Source: Nostoc indistinguendum CM1-VF10 (GTDB lineage: Bacteria; Cyanobacteriota; Cyanobacteriia; Cyanobacteriales; Nostocaceae). Taken from it: a stretch of DNA of 64,000 nucleotides. Shown piece by piece: positions 1 to 7,813 of the stretch. Position numbers and translations under genes: made by a program. Below the pieces are notes generated by a model. That model saw only the letters and a program-made list of their open reading frames with translations. It was not told where the DNA came from and ran no database searches. The stretch is taken from the NCBI GenBank assembly GCA_019359215.1, contig JAHHHS010000036.1, positions 1-64,000 on the forward strand, in the 5' to 3' direction. Each line of letters starts with the position of its first letter. Position 1 is the stretch's first letter.

Positions 1-120
1 TTAGATGAATTAAGAGCAGTTATCCGTCAACGTCTTGACCAGTTAACTACATCAATTGTTGCTTCTATTACAGGTTATGGATTTATTTTGGATGCTTTAT
101 TTGTATCAGGCTTTTCGTGA
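1..120 (+). mobile_element. 3' end of an IS630-family transposase gene (partial at window edge)
   Basis: An open frame enters from the window edge and ends at TGA 118-120. Its last residues (LDELRAVIRQRLDQL, then ILDALFVSGFS) resemble the C-terminus I associate with cyanobacterial IS630-family DDE transposases. The frame runs head-on into a ydeI-like gene on the other strand whose homology stops near base 128. This fits an IS end lying at about 121-128, where there is a TA dinucleotide of the kind IS630 elements target. The catalytic DDE domain lies outside the window, so the family call rests on the tail alone. Confidence 0.55.
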
Positions 121-317
121 ATTGGTAGAACACTTGGCTTACCACTTTTTACTTTGTAGTAGATAAGCCATACACCAAGAGAAGTACGATGGTTTTTATC
201 TAACCATCTCCGCCATTCTTCGCGGCTTTGAGGGCAGAAAGTGGGGAATTCATTATTAAGTTTGGATACACCAGTAATGTTACTTTTGTTGAGGTTTGTT
301 TCTGGATTTTGCGGCAT
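75..317 (-). pseudogene. YdeI/OmpD-associated family protein, truncated by an IS
   Basis: The first ~62 residues look like the N-terminus of the YdeI/OmpD-associated family, with the characteristic stretch FCPQSREEWRRWLDKNH followed by GVWLIYYKVKSGKPSV. In intact members this is followed by a Trp/Gly-rich second half of over 100 residues. Here the frame passes straight into the antisense of the transposase end and stops after 80 codons. The true residual gene is about 128-317. It is a remnant and not expected to make a functional protein. The start is the ATG at 315-317. Confidence 0.6.
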
Positions 318-324
318 TTGTTTT

Positions 325-1002
325 CTAAACCAACCCAGAACGCAGCGCTACAACTGCTGCTTGCACGCGATCGTCTACTGCTAATTTATTCATAATCCCT
401 CGGACGTGAGTTTTGATGGTGTTGGGACTAAGATAAAGTTTTTCGGCAATTTCTGGGTTACTCAAGCCGTCTACCATCAGTTTCAACACTTCTAACTCGC
501 GCCCAGATAAATTGGCGTTGTTGGTGGTGGGTGAGGGCGGTTTGAGATTATCAATTACTCGCCGCGCAATTTGAGGATCGAGATAGGCTGCACCATCAAC
601 TGCGGCTGCGATCGCACTTAACAATCGTTCTACACTTGCACCCTTGATGCAATATGCATCTGCACCACTAGAGAGTGCTGCAATAATTTCTGTCTCTGTT
701 TGATGAGATGTCAACATCACCACATGAGTTGCTGGCAGCGCCGCCTTAATTTGCTGTGTCGCGGCAATACCATCTAATCGCGGCAACCCAATATCCATAA
801 CCACCAAATCAGGTTTTAGTTGCAGTGCAGCTTGAACTCCCAAATAACCATCTTCTGCTTGTCCAACAATCTCCAACTGAGGATGAGCCATTAACGATTG
901 CTCTAATCCCAGTTGCATCATCGGATCATCTTCGACAATTAACACCCGCAACGGCGGAGCATTGGCTGGTAAATTTAAGGGATAGCGAATATCTAAAGAC
1001 AT
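325..1002 (-). CDS. NarL/FixJ-type two-component response regulator
   Basis: This 225-aa protein has an N-terminal receiver domain (about residues 18-135) and a C-terminal LuxR-type helix-turn-helix (about 160-225). Visible receiver residues are the acidic pair in LIVEDD, the phospho-acceptor Asp70 in VVMDIGLP, Thr98 and Lys120. The output domain has the typical LSGREXEVLKLMVDGLSNPEIA and SPNTIKTHV recognition helix. The protein should be a DNA-binding regulator activated by phosphorylation. No cognate kinase is adjacent. It lies 105 bp downstream of era on the same strand, across a spacer of short repeats, so cotranscription is possible but unproven. The target genes cannot be inferred. Confidence 0.9.
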   Translation of the reverse strand: MSLDIRYPLNLPANAPPLRVLIVEDDPMMQLGLEQSLMAHPQLEIVGQAEDGYLGVQAALQLKPDLVVMDIGLPRLDGIAATQQIKAALPATHVVMLTSHQTETEIIAALSSGADAYCIKGASVERLLSAIAAAVDGAAYLDPQIARRVIDNLKPPSPTTNNANLSGRELEVLKLMVDGLSNPEIAEKLYLSPNTIKTHVRGIMNKLAVDDRVQAAVVALRSGLV

Positions 1003-1107
1003 TTTTATTAATTAAGAGTCATTTGTCGTTTGTCCTTTGTCATTTATCTTTTGTCCTTTGCTTTTTTACTTGCCAATGACTAATGACTAATGACAAATGA
1101 CCAATTA
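1003..1107. repeat. Short tandem repeats of the TCATTTGTC / TAATGAC type
   Basis: The era-regulator spacer consists largely of degenerate 7-9 bp units (TTTGTCCTTTGTCATT followed by AATGACTAATGAC) arranged as two opposing runs. It is the same family as the spacer at 11190-11262 and is typical of Nostocales intergenic DNA. Confidence 0.7.
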
Positions 1108-2064
1108 TTATTCTTCCACGCGATAACCTAACTCAGCTAAACTGATCCGCGACTGTCGCCATTTTGGCTGAACTTTCACAAATAATTCTAGGTAAACTTT
1201 ACCAGAGATTAACTTTTGGATTTGTTCGCGGGCTTCACTACCAATTGCTTTGAGCATCGCTCCACTTTTGCCAATGAGTATGCCTTTTTGAGAATCGCGC
1301 TCGACGTTGATGGTAGCAAGTATCCGGGTAATGCTGGGAGTTTCTTCTACTAGGTCAATAGCGATCGCTACTGAATGGGGTACTTCTTCACGAGTCAATA
1401 ATAAAATTTGTTCTCGGATTAATTCACCCATAATAAAGCGTTCTGGTTGGTCAGTTACCAAATCTGGCGGGTAGTATAACGGCCCAATTTCTAAATGTTC
1501 AATTAATAATTCTTGAAGTTGCGGTAATCCTGTACTCGTCTTGGCAGAAAATTTCACAATTTCCCATTCATGGGACTGGGCCATCTGAGCGTAACTATCA
1601 TCTAAAAACTGAGAATCAGACGGTTGTTGGTCGATTTTGTTAACGCCCAAAATCACTGGTGTTTTGCTGCGACACAGCAATTCGGCAATATAGCGATCGC
1701 CTGCTCCACAAGCTACCGCTCCATCTACCACAAATAGCACTACATCTACCGATTCAATGGCAATTTTGGCATTTTGCACCAATACTTCCCCCAATTGATG
1801 ATGGGGCTTATGAATTCCTGGCGTATCTACAAAAATTAATTGCGCTTCTGGTGTAGTTAAAATGCCGCGCAAACGGTTACGTGTTGTTTGAGCTACTGGT
1901 GATGTAATGGCAATTTTTTGCCCTACCAATTGATTCATTAAAGTAGATTTACCGACATTAGGACGACCAACAATGCCGATAAAACCTGATTTGAATTCAG
2001 GAGGAGCCTGTGGGATTGCTACTTCTCCTGAAAAAGAGAAGTTGTAATTATCAATACTAGTCAC
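1108..2064 (-). CDS. era: Ribosome-associated GTPase Era
   Basis: Era binds the 3' end of 16S rRNA and supports 30S subunit maturation. The sequence has all GTPase motifs: GRPNVGKS (G1), DTPG (G3) and NKID (G4). It ends with a KH RNA-binding domain containing IGKSGAMLKAIG and the C-terminal VKVQPKWR segment. I prefer the GTG at 2062-2064 (protein starting VTSIDN), because a GTGGAG ribosome site lies 6 bases upstream. An ATG at 2080-2082 adds six residues (MRVEPK), but that stretch belongs to a duplicated non-coding unit. The gene is divergent from pfkA. Length (~318 aa) is normal for a cyanobacterial Era with a short N-terminal extension. Confidence 0.95.
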   Translation of the reverse strand: MTSIDNYNFSFSGEVAIPQAPPEFKSGFIGIVGRPNVGKSTLMNQLVGQKIAITSPVAQTTRNRLRGILTTPEAQLIFVDTPGIHKPHHQLGEVLVQNAKIAIESVDVVLFVVDGAVACGAGDRYIAELLCRSKTPVILGVNKIDQQPSDSQFLDDSYAQMAQSHEWEIVKFSAKTSTGLPQLQELLIEHLEIGPLYYPPDLVTDQPERFIMGELIREQILLLTREEVPHSVAIAIDLVEETPSITRILATINVERDSQKGILIGKSGAMLKAIGSEAREQIQKLISGKVYLELFVKVQPKWRQSRISLAELGYRVEE

Positions 2065-2316
2065 CTTTGGCTCCACCCTCATATTTTACAGCTGGGATAA
2101 CTTGGTTTTTTCTTAGACACAAAACAAGCATAAAATTCCCCTGGCATTTTTAGGGATTGCTTTTGCCGAGGTTTAATCTACTACTGGCTCTACACTTATA
2201 TTTTACAGCTGAGATAACTTTGTTTTGTTTTTAGATACAAAAGAAACATAAAATTACTTTGGCATTTACAAGGAGAATTTTTGCTTAGGTTTAATCTGCT
2301 GCTAATGTCTTAAGTT
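2065..2316. repeat. Tandem duplication of a ~117-bp unit between era and pfkA
   Basis: Two imperfect direct copies follow each other at about 2070-2190 and 2187-2310. Both contain TGGCTC, TATTTTACAGCTG, GATAACTT, ACATAAAAT-type and GGTTTAATCT blocks in the same order. Identity is roughly 80 percent by eye. The copy next to era includes the first bases of the longer possible era frame, and the second copy lacks that ATG. The spacer therefore carries two versions of whatever promoter elements serve these divergent genes. Confidence 0.7.
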
Positions 2317-2346
2317 TCATCGACTACTCAATATATTTGGATCAAA

Positions 2347-3444
2347 ATGTCAATAAAAAAGATGGGAGAACCCAAACGCATTGGAATTCTTACCAGTGGA
2401 GGTGATTGTTCTGGTTTAAATGCTGTGATTAGGGCTGTAGTAAACTGCGCTGTAGATACTTACGGCTGGGAGGTTCTGGGAATTCGTCAAGCGACTCTAG
2501 GATTGATGGCGCGTCCCCCACAATTTACCAAGCTGGAAGTTGATCAAGTTGACTCGCTGTTAACTGCGGGTGGCACAATGTTGGGAACAACCAATAAAGG
2601 CGACCCTTTTGCTTTTCCAATGGCGGATGGGAGTTTATGCGATCGCTCCGAAGAAATCATTGCAGGTTATCATGAGCTAGGTTTAGACGCTTTGATTGGT
2701 ATTGGCGGTGATGGTAGTTTGGCAATTTTGCGCCGTCTTGCCCAACAAGGAGGCATTAATCTAGTAGGTATTCCCAAAACCATTGATAATGATATTGGCG
2801 TTACTGAACATGCTATTGGTTTTGATACAGCAGTTAATATTGCCACGGAAGCATTAGATAGATTACATTTTACTGCTGCAAGTCATAGCCGAGTCATGAT
2901 TTTGGAAGTCATGGGGCGTGATGCAGGACACATAGCAATAGCTGCGGGAATTGCAGGGGGAGCAAATGTAATTTTAATTCCCGAAATTCCTTATACAGTT
3001 GAGCATATTTGCCACAAAATCAAAGAACGCCAAGAGAAAGGCAAAAACTATTGTTTAATTATTGTTTCCGAAGCAGTTCGTACCCACGATGGGGAAAATG
3101 TGACAATTACAAATCGCTTAGGTCAATCTCGATACGGTGGAATTGGCGAATATTTAGCAGATAAAATTATTGAGCACATTGGTGTAGAAACGCGAGTCAC
3201 AGTTTTAGGGCACATTCAACGGGGTGGAACTGCTTCACCACTAGACAGATTAGTTGCAACAGCTTTTGGTGTTGCGGCAGTTAATCTAATTGCAGAGGAT
3301 AAATACGATCGCATGGTGACTTGGCAAAATCGCCAAGTATTAAGTGTACCAATTACAGAAGCGATCGCTCACTATAGCGCTGTCGATCCCAATGGTACTT
3401 TAGTTAAAACCGCTCATGGTATGGGTATTTATTTGGGAGACTAA
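2347..3444 (+). CDS. pfkA: ATP-dependent 6-phosphofructokinase
   Basis: The enzyme phosphorylates fructose 6-phosphate to fructose 1,6-bisphosphate in cytoplasmic glycolysis. Diagnostic stretches are GILTSGGDCSGLNAVIRA (nucleotide site), GGDGSLAI, PKTIDNDIGVTEHAIGFDTA (catalytic Asp and substrate site), MGRDAGHIA and GHIQRGGTASPLDR. Length is 365 aa, in the range of cyanobacterial PfkA. The first ATG gives MSIKKMGEPKRIG; the second ATG at 2362 starts MGEPKRIG, which matches the usual family N-terminus equally well. It is a single gene with its own divergent upstream region, followed by a hairpin at 3458-3478. Confidence 0.95.
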   Translation: MSIKKMGEPKRIGILTSGGDCSGLNAVIRAVVNCAVDTYGWEVLGIRQATLGLMARPPQFTKLEVDQVDSLLTAGGTMLGTTNKGDPFAFPMADGSLCDRSEEIIAGYHELGLDALIGIGGDGSLAILRRLAQQGGINLVGIPKTIDNDIGVTEHAIGFDTAVNIATEALDRLHFTAASHSRVMILEVMGRDAGHIAIAAGIAGGANVILIPEIPYTVEHICHKIKERQEKGKNYCLIIVSEAVRTHDGENVTITNRLGQSRYGGIGEYLADKIIEHIGVETRVTVLGHIQRGGTASPLDRLVATAFGVAAVNLIAEDKYDRMVTWQNRQVLSVPITEAIAHYSAVDPNGTLVKTAHGMGIYLGD

Positions 3445-3457
3445 ACATAAATGGTAC

Positions 3458-3478
3458 AGGCACAGCTATGCTGTGCCT
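3458..3478 (+). terminator. Hairpin after pfkA
   Basis: A perfect 9-bp stem AGGCACAGC/GCTGTGCCT with a 3-nt loop sits 14 bases after the pfkA stop. There is no U-tract behind it, so its role as an intrinsic terminator is only suggested. Confidence 0.4.
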
Positions 3479-3678
3479 ATCAAAATACAAACTTTAGTAG
3501 AGTTTGATATTGTACAGGTGTTGGAAATTAAAAATGCTATTTCATGTATTTGAACCACCCCTATTGTAGGGGCGCAAAGCCTTGCGGCTTTAACGCGTAG
3601 TCTATTTACCTGAAAATAGCTGTAATATAATCATAATATTAGGTCTGTTAATATTGTGAGTTTTGATAATGTTTGTAA

Positions 3679-3951
3679 TTCGACAAAACTTTGATTCGTC
3701 AATTATTAAGTGAGGATATTATGCAAGAATCAGTGATTTATCAAGATATTTTGCAAAAGGGTAAACAACAAGAAGCTTTTTCTTTATGTATGTCTCTGCT
3801 AGTAGAACGTTTTGGTGAGATTGATGAATCAATTTATCAAAAAGTCCAAGGTTTGGAAATTGAACAATTAGAGGCTTTATGTCGATCGCTCTTAAGAATG
3901 TCTGAGATGGATGATTTAGTAACTTGGTTGGAACAGCAACAAAGTAGTTGA
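3679..3951 (+). pseudogene. C-terminal relic of an Rpn-family nuclease (DUF4351 region)
   Basis: The open frame encodes IRQLLSEDIMQESVIYQ followed by a helix-rich end with LVERFGEI, LEIEQLEALCRSLLRMSEMDDLVTWL. This is the DUF4351 tail found at the C-terminus of cyanobacterial Rpn-type (PD-(D/E)XK) recombination-promoting nucleases and transposase-like proteins. The nuclease domain that should precede it is absent and a stop lies just upstream. An ATG at 3721 could still start a 76-aa peptide. I read it as a remnant. The better preserved relative in this window is at 27695-28605. Confidence 0.55.
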
Positions 3952-3971
3952 AGTTAAATTGGTTTTCAGAA

Positions 3972-4069
3972 AGCGATCGCACCTCCACAAACTTAAACCC
4001 AATCGCACTTCTCCACAAAATCCAAATGCGTAGACGCAACGCGGCTTGTGACATCGCACCTCCACAAAC
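3972..4069 (+). repeat. Local repeat: CGCACCTCCACAAA units
   Basis: The motif CGCACCTCCACAAA, usually preceded by a HIP1 octamer or CAT, occurs near 3979, 4055 and again near 4649, with a diverged copy at about 4003. The copies flank the ParE-type toxin-antitoxin pair on both sides. Confidence 0.5.
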
Positions 4070-4166
4070 CCAAACATAATTCCTACTGCAAGCTTTACAA
4101 AGTATGCGTTTCCTCGATTCGTGCGTTGAGCGTACAATATAAAAAAGCAAGTTATCTGCAATCTCT

Positions 4167-4355
4167 ATGGAAAAGCTCAATATTAAAGAAGAAGCTCGAA
4201 AGTTAATTGATAAATTACCTGCTAACTCAACATGGGATGACCTCATGTATGAGATTTATGTTAGGCAAGTTATTGAAGCTGGACTTGCTGAGAGCCAAGC
4301 TGGTAAAGTAATTTCCGTACAGGAAGTTAGGGCAAAATTTGGACTACCAGAGTGA
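4167..4355 (+). CDS. Small antitoxin-like protein of a ParE/RelE-type pair
   Basis: This 62-aa acidic protein begins MEKLNIKEEARKLIDKL and ends ISVQEVRAKFGLPE. It resembles the small cyanobacterial antitoxins that precede RelE/ParE toxins. Its stop overlaps the start of the toxin by 4 bases (GTGA), the classic translational coupling of a type II toxin-antitoxin operon. It should bind and neutralise the toxin and autoregulate the operon. No DNA-binding fold can be assigned from sequence alone; the role is inferred mainly from position. Confidence 0.7.
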   Translation: MEKLNIKEEARKLIDKLPANSTWDDLMYEIYVRQVIEAGLAESQAGKVISVQEVRAKFGLPE

Positions 4356-4642
4356 AAGTTTTTTGGGCAGAAACAGCCGTAGAAAACCTATCTGCAATTT
4401 ATACTTACATTGCCCAGAATTCACCTCAGTATGCAACCAGAATTATTGACCGTATAACCAAACGTTCGCAGCAGCTTGCGAATTTCCCTCTATCTGGTCT
4501 AATTGTACCAGAGTTTGAAACCGAGCAAATTCGGGAAGTCATTGAAGGTTCATATCGAATTATTTATTACATCAAACCCGAACAAATTGATGTACTTGCT
4601 GTTATACATGGGTCACAGGAAATTACACCAAGTATAGAATGA
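4352..4642 (+). CDS. Type II toxin, RelE/ParE family
   Basis: The 96-aa protein has the ParE-type layout: an N-terminal helical pair (WAETAVENLSAIYTYIAQNSPQYA), the LANFPLSG turn, then a beta-sheet core with IREVIEGSYRIIYYI and VLAVIHGSQEI. ParE-type members poison DNA gyrase and RelE-type members cleave mRNA on the ribosome. The FPLSGxxVPE and YRIIYYI stretches favour ParE, but the substrate cannot be decided here. It starts at GTG 4352, overlapping the antitoxin stop. The locus lies in an accessory region among repeats, as is usual for mobile toxin-antitoxin modules. Confidence 0.85.
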   Translation: MKVFWAETAVENLSAIYTYIAQNSPQYATRIIDRITKRSQQLANFPLSGLIVPEFETEQIREVIEGSYRIIYYIKPEQIDVLAVIHGSQEITPSIE

Positions 4643-4971
4643 ATAGCGATCGCACCTCCACAAAACCCAAAACGCGATCAATCGCCCATATCCCCACCTA
4701 CTCCGGTAAACCCTAGACCTCTTGCAAAAAGTCCCTAACACCTATAACTTTTACCCTGAAGCGTATATCGAAGAGGTCTAGTAATCAATTACAGACATCC
4801 CTAATGCCAAAGCTTGTTTTGTGTTGGGGTCTAAATCCCAAGACGCTCGTTCCTCTCTAACGCTTCTCTACGAGACGCTCCGCGAACGCTATCACAAAAC
4901 GTAATTGCGTTAGTGTAGCAGGGCGTAGCCCATTGCGAATTGTTAAAATTACTTGATATATTTGCTATCCC
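4643..4971. other. Gene-free spacer with dispersed repeats
   Basis: The spacer holds another CGCACCTCCACAAA copy, a GTTGGGGTCTAAATCCCAA inverted motif near 4833 that recurs around 13218-13280, and a CGCTTCTCTACGAGACGCTCCGCGAACGC element related to short repeats at 17690, 22541, 53830 and 55965. No coding frame or terminator was recognised. Confidence 0.5.
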
Positions 4972-6099
4972 CTAACTAACAATTCCCAATACAAACTCGC
5001 CTTCATTTACAGCTTGATTGGTTGCGACATCATAAACCAATCCATTATCTTGAGCGCAGACATCAATTACAATAGGTAACTTACCTTCTTTATTAAAACT
5101 GAGAATTTGATAGAGTTTCTCTCCAGCTTTGACTGTGCTACCTAATTCGATTCTGGATTGAATCATACCACCTGCGATCGCATAATATTTTTTCCTGTTG
5201 CTGCTAGATGCGAAAGTCATTTTATGAGTTTTTTTGTCAGATGAGAAATCAGGAATTTGCACTACACCTTTTTGCACTAAATAGTTTTTCACACCCCGTA
5301 CACCTTTGGCTACTGAATCAGGGTTTATTTGCATTCCTGTTCCTAATTCTAGTGTCCAAGCTTCCACATCAAACTTGATTTCTCGACCCAACTCTTTAAA
5401 ACAAGCTTCTAGCGCTAACCAAGGTTTGATAAAAGCTTCATCAAAAGCATCACCATCGTATTTATCAAGTACAATTCCGAAATCAAGCAGGAAGTATTTT
5501 GCGCTTTCTTGTCGATTTTGGAAGTAATAAAGGTAGTCTAAAGCTTGATTTGTAGAAGTATGTAAGTCAATTAAGTAGTCTGCATCTAAACTGAGATTTT
5601 GTAGCCTGTAGCTAAAAAGCTCAGTGTAGGGTACACCACTAGAAGAATTAATTTTTTCTAAAATTTTTGCAAATTGTTGCTTAATTATAGTTAGATAATT
5701 TTGTCGGACGACCTTTAGATCAATATGAAGTTGAGATTTAGTAAAAGCTACTAAATCATCAGCTTCTTTCTCGTAATCCCAAAATATGCGATTCCAGTCT
5801 TTAGCTTCATAAAGGCAGTGTCGTCCAGGGGAAAAATGATGAGCGCGTTCATTCGTCCCCATTGGATTGCAAACGGGAACTAACCAAACTTCTCCAGTTA
5901 AATCTGTATCATTTATTGTTAATAAAAACTCAATTAGCTGGTGAATTACGGCATTACCAGCAATTTCTGCACCGTGCAGATTAGATTGAATGTAAACCTT
6001 TTTACCAGGTTGAGCGCCGATGAATTTGTATACTTGTAAGTAGAGGCGATCGCCCGAAGCCATTTGACGTAATACAATGCTTTCAATAACTGGCAGCAT
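4972..6099 (-). CDS. Succinylglutamate desuccinylase/aspartoacylase-family (M14-like) hydrolase
   Basis: The zinc hydrolase fold is shown by the HGAEIAGN motif (Zn-binding His and Glu), an arginine-containing PVCNPMGTNER stretch, and DLHTS with the second His. The C-terminal half has a beta-barrel-like section with GMIQSRIELGSTVKAGEKL. Family members remove acyl groups from amino acids or act as deacylases; the substrate here is unknown. I start at ATG 6097-6099 (MLPVIES), giving 375 aa. An upstream ATG at 6279 would add 60 residues, but those are translated from a dispersed spacer repeat (TTTTGACTTCCGCCTTGCGGTACTAG). A 60-bp piece of this gene (5725-5784) recurs at 8740-8799. Confidence 0.8.
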   Translation of the reverse strand: MLPVIESIVLRQMASGDRLYLQVYKFIGAQPGKKVYIQSNLHGAEIAGNAVIHQLIEFLLTINDTDLTGEVWLVPVCNPMGTNERAHHFSPGRHCLYEAKDWNRIFWDYEKEADDLVAFTKSQLHIDLKVVRQNYLTIIKQQFAKILEKINSSSGVPYTELFSYRLQNLSLDADYLIDLHTSTNQALDYLYYFQNRQESAKYFLLDFGIVLDKYDGDAFDEAFIKPWLALEACFKELGREIKFDVEAWTLELGTGMQINPDSVAKGVRGVKNYLVQKGVVQIPDFSSDKKTHKMTFASSSNRKKYYAIAGGMIQSRIELGSTVKAGEKLYQILSFNKEGKLPIVIDVCAQDNGLVYDVATNQAVNEGEFVLGIVS

Positions 6100-6228
6100 G
6101 AAACAACTCAATGATGATTTGAGTAAATTATCGCTGTATCTGTACTGAATTAAAAGCCTAGTATAAACCGGCGGAAATAAACCTACCATTTCATTACAGC
6201 CAAAAAGCCCAAAATAAAAGCTTTTTGA

Positions 6229-6260
6229 CTTTTGACTTCCGCCTTGCGGTACTAGCCCAA
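6229..6260. repeat. Dispersed repeat TTTTGACTTCCGCCTTGCGGTACTAG
   Basis: The same element, in reverse orientation, is at about 17352-17382 (TAGTACCGCAAGGCAGAAGTCAAAAG), and a diverged version is at 21588-21620 (TTTTGACTTGCGTCTTGCAAGACTAA). Each has a short inner inverted repeat around CCGC-CTT-GCGG. Confidence 0.6.
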
Positions 6261-6353
6261 TAGAATTTGCTGATTTCATTTGCGTAATCAGCTAACCTCT
6301 GCGTGAATGACTAGGATAAAGTAGCATCACATTAACTAGTGTTGGCGGTAGCT

Positions 6354-7118
6354 ATGGCGCAGAATTGGTTGCGGATAACTCATCAAGACGACAAAATCCA
6401 ACTTTCTTGGCAACGCGGATATGAAAGTCCTCGTTTTGCGCCAGAAGTCGGCTTCCCGCAACCCTTCGACGAAGAAAACGCGGCTGAGTTGCGCTGGTAT
6501 TTAGAAGATTATCTAAAGTTTCCTTACGGTATTTTTCCTGATAACGCTGTAAAAATTGAACAAAAATTACAGCATTGGGGACAACATTTATTTGAGCTAG
6601 TATTTCACAGTACAGAGAAAGGAAGAGAGTTTTTTCAAGAAGCGACACGGGAAGGGCTAGATAACTGTGAACTGGGCATCATTTCTGATAACGCCGAAGT
6701 GCTGAACTTGCCTTGGGAGTTGCTATATTCCCCCGAGCATAAGTTTTATTTAAGCATTGCTTGCGATCGCGCAAAGCGCACTACCCTAAAGAGCGATCGC
6801 ACAAGCTTTTGTCAAAAAGTTGTAATGTTAAGGCTTAACGTTACGACATTAAGCCTTAATCTTATGATACTGGTGATTAATGTTGTAACGTTAAGCCTTA
6901 ATGTTGTAGCGTTAAGTCTTAACGTTATAGCGTTAAGCCTTAAGGTTATAAGGTTAAGCCTTAAGGTTATAGCATTAAGCCTTAATGTTATAGCATTAAG
7001 ACTTAATGTTGTAATGTTGGTGACGACAAGACATTCACTTATAACTGCGATCGTTGATTCAAGAACTAATAAATTATCTCTAGGTAATTTTCTAGGAGAT
7101 ATCGATTCTGGTAAATAG
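6354..7118 (+). pseudogene. CHAT/TPR-type protein N-terminus, truncated and replaced by a 21-bp repeat array
   Basis: Residues 1 to about 140 (starting MAQNWLRITHQDD, containing EVLNLPWELLYSPEHKF) match the conserved N-terminus of cyanobacterial CHAT-domain proteins, which normally continue into a caspase-like CHAT domain and TPRs. Here the homology stops near 6790 in a HIP1-rich junction. The frame then runs through a 21-bp tandem array that encodes degenerate heptads (NVVALSL) before ending in unrelated sequence. The catalytic His-Cys part is missing. The start at ATG 6354 is preferred over the upstream TTG. It may still be expressed as a small fusion protein, but protease activity is not expected. 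Confidence 0.6.
6882..7007 (+). repeat. Six contiguous 21-bp tandem repeats, consensus GTTATAGCGTTAAGCCTTAA(T/G)
   Basis: Six units of exactly 21 bp run from 6882 to 7007, with degenerate and partly inverted copies (GTTAAGGCTTAACG) at 6826-6860 and a decayed half unit to about 7016. The period is a multiple of three, so an open frame passes through as a 7-residue repeat. The TTAAGCCTTAA core is nearly self-complementary. Confidence 0.85.
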
Positions 7119-7202
7119 AATGTAGGTTGGGTTGAGGGACGAAACCCAACTAGGACTTAATTTACGCAGTATTCTATCCTAGAAACAAAAAGGAGCAAAA
7201 GT

Positions 7203-7475
7203 ATGCAAGCCTACAAGCTAAACGCCACAATTGATGAATCAGGTCATTTAATTATTGACGAACCTCTAAATATTGCTCCTGGAAAAGTGGAAGTGATTAT
7301 TTTGCAGCCAGTTCCATCCTTGGAAACTTCTACTGAGTCACAGCCAGAAAAGCCGAGAAGAAAGTCTAAAGTCAAAGCATTTGAAGGTTTATTTGAAAAT
7401 GCCCCACCGACACCACCAGATTTTGACCCAGACCAAGCCCGATGGGAAGCTTTAAAGGAGAAACATAATCTGTGA
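7203..7475 (+). CDS. Orphan antitoxin-like protein (paralogue of the next gene)
   Basis: The 90-aa protein begins MQAYKLNATIDESGHLIIDEPL, a beta-strand-rich N-terminus like the small antitoxins found before cyanobacterial PIN toxins. It ends with PPDFDPDQARWEALKEKHNL, a toxin-binding-like tail. Its N-terminal 35 residues are almost identical to those of the next gene (7523-7813). That copy overlaps a PIN toxin, while this one has no toxin: only a 47-bp spacer separates it from its paralogue. A good AAAGGAG site precedes the ATG. It is most likely a duplicated antitoxin that could cross-react with the neighbouring toxin. Confidence 0.65.
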   Translation: MQAYKLNATIDESGHLIIDEPLNIAPGKVEVIILQPVPSLETSTESQPEKPRRKSKVKAFEGLFENAPPTPPDFDPDQARWEALKEKHNL

Positions 7476-7522
7476 AATTGCCTGAAATATTATTTAATTA
7501 TATATAGATGAGGAAAACCAAT

Positions 7523-7813
7523 ATGCAAGCCTATAAGCTCAACGCCACAATTGATGAATCCGGTAATTTAATTATTCACGAACCTTTAAATATTGCTCCA
7601 GGGACGGTAGAAGTAATTATTTTGCAACCAGTTCCATCCTTGGAAAGTTCTAGAGAAAATCAAATTCAGTCCCAGCCTGAAAAGCAAAAAAGAATAGTGG
7701 AATGCTCTATACCTATTTTGAAAGAGTGGTTAGAAAGTACAGAGCCGACTCCTTCAGATTTTGACCCCGACCAAGCTAAATGGGAATATTTGAGGGAGAA
7801 ACATAATCTGTGA
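7523..7813 (+). CDS. Antitoxin-like protein paired with a PIN-domain toxin
   Basis: This 96-aa protein (start at ATG 7523, MQAYKLNATIDESGNLIIHEPL) overlaps the PIN toxin start by 4 bases (GTGA). It shares its N-terminal half and its C-terminal DPDQAxWExLxEKHNL with the preceding paralogue. The middle differs by an inserted segment (ENQIQSQPEKQKRIVECSIPILKEW). An in-frame ATG at 7508 would add five residues, but the paralogue's start supports 7523. The role as VapB-like partner is inferred from the overlap and the order antitoxin-toxin. Confidence 0.7.
   Translation: MQAYKLNATIDESGNLIIHEPLNIAPGTVEVIILQPVPSLESSRENQIQSQPEKQKRIVECSIPILKEWLESTEPTPSDFDPDQAKWEYLREKHNL

Noticed and set aside
2262..2346. 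A small gene between the duplicated unit and pfkA
   Set aside because: No start with a ribosome site and no frame longer than a few codons.
6099..6279. A 60-residue N-terminal extension of the M14-type hydrolase
   Set aside because: It is translated from a dispersed repeat also present at 17352 and 21588; the homologous part starts at MLPVIES.
6820..7020. A CRISPR array in the 21-bp repeat region
   Set aside because: The units are contiguous with no spacers, so it is a simple tandem repeat.
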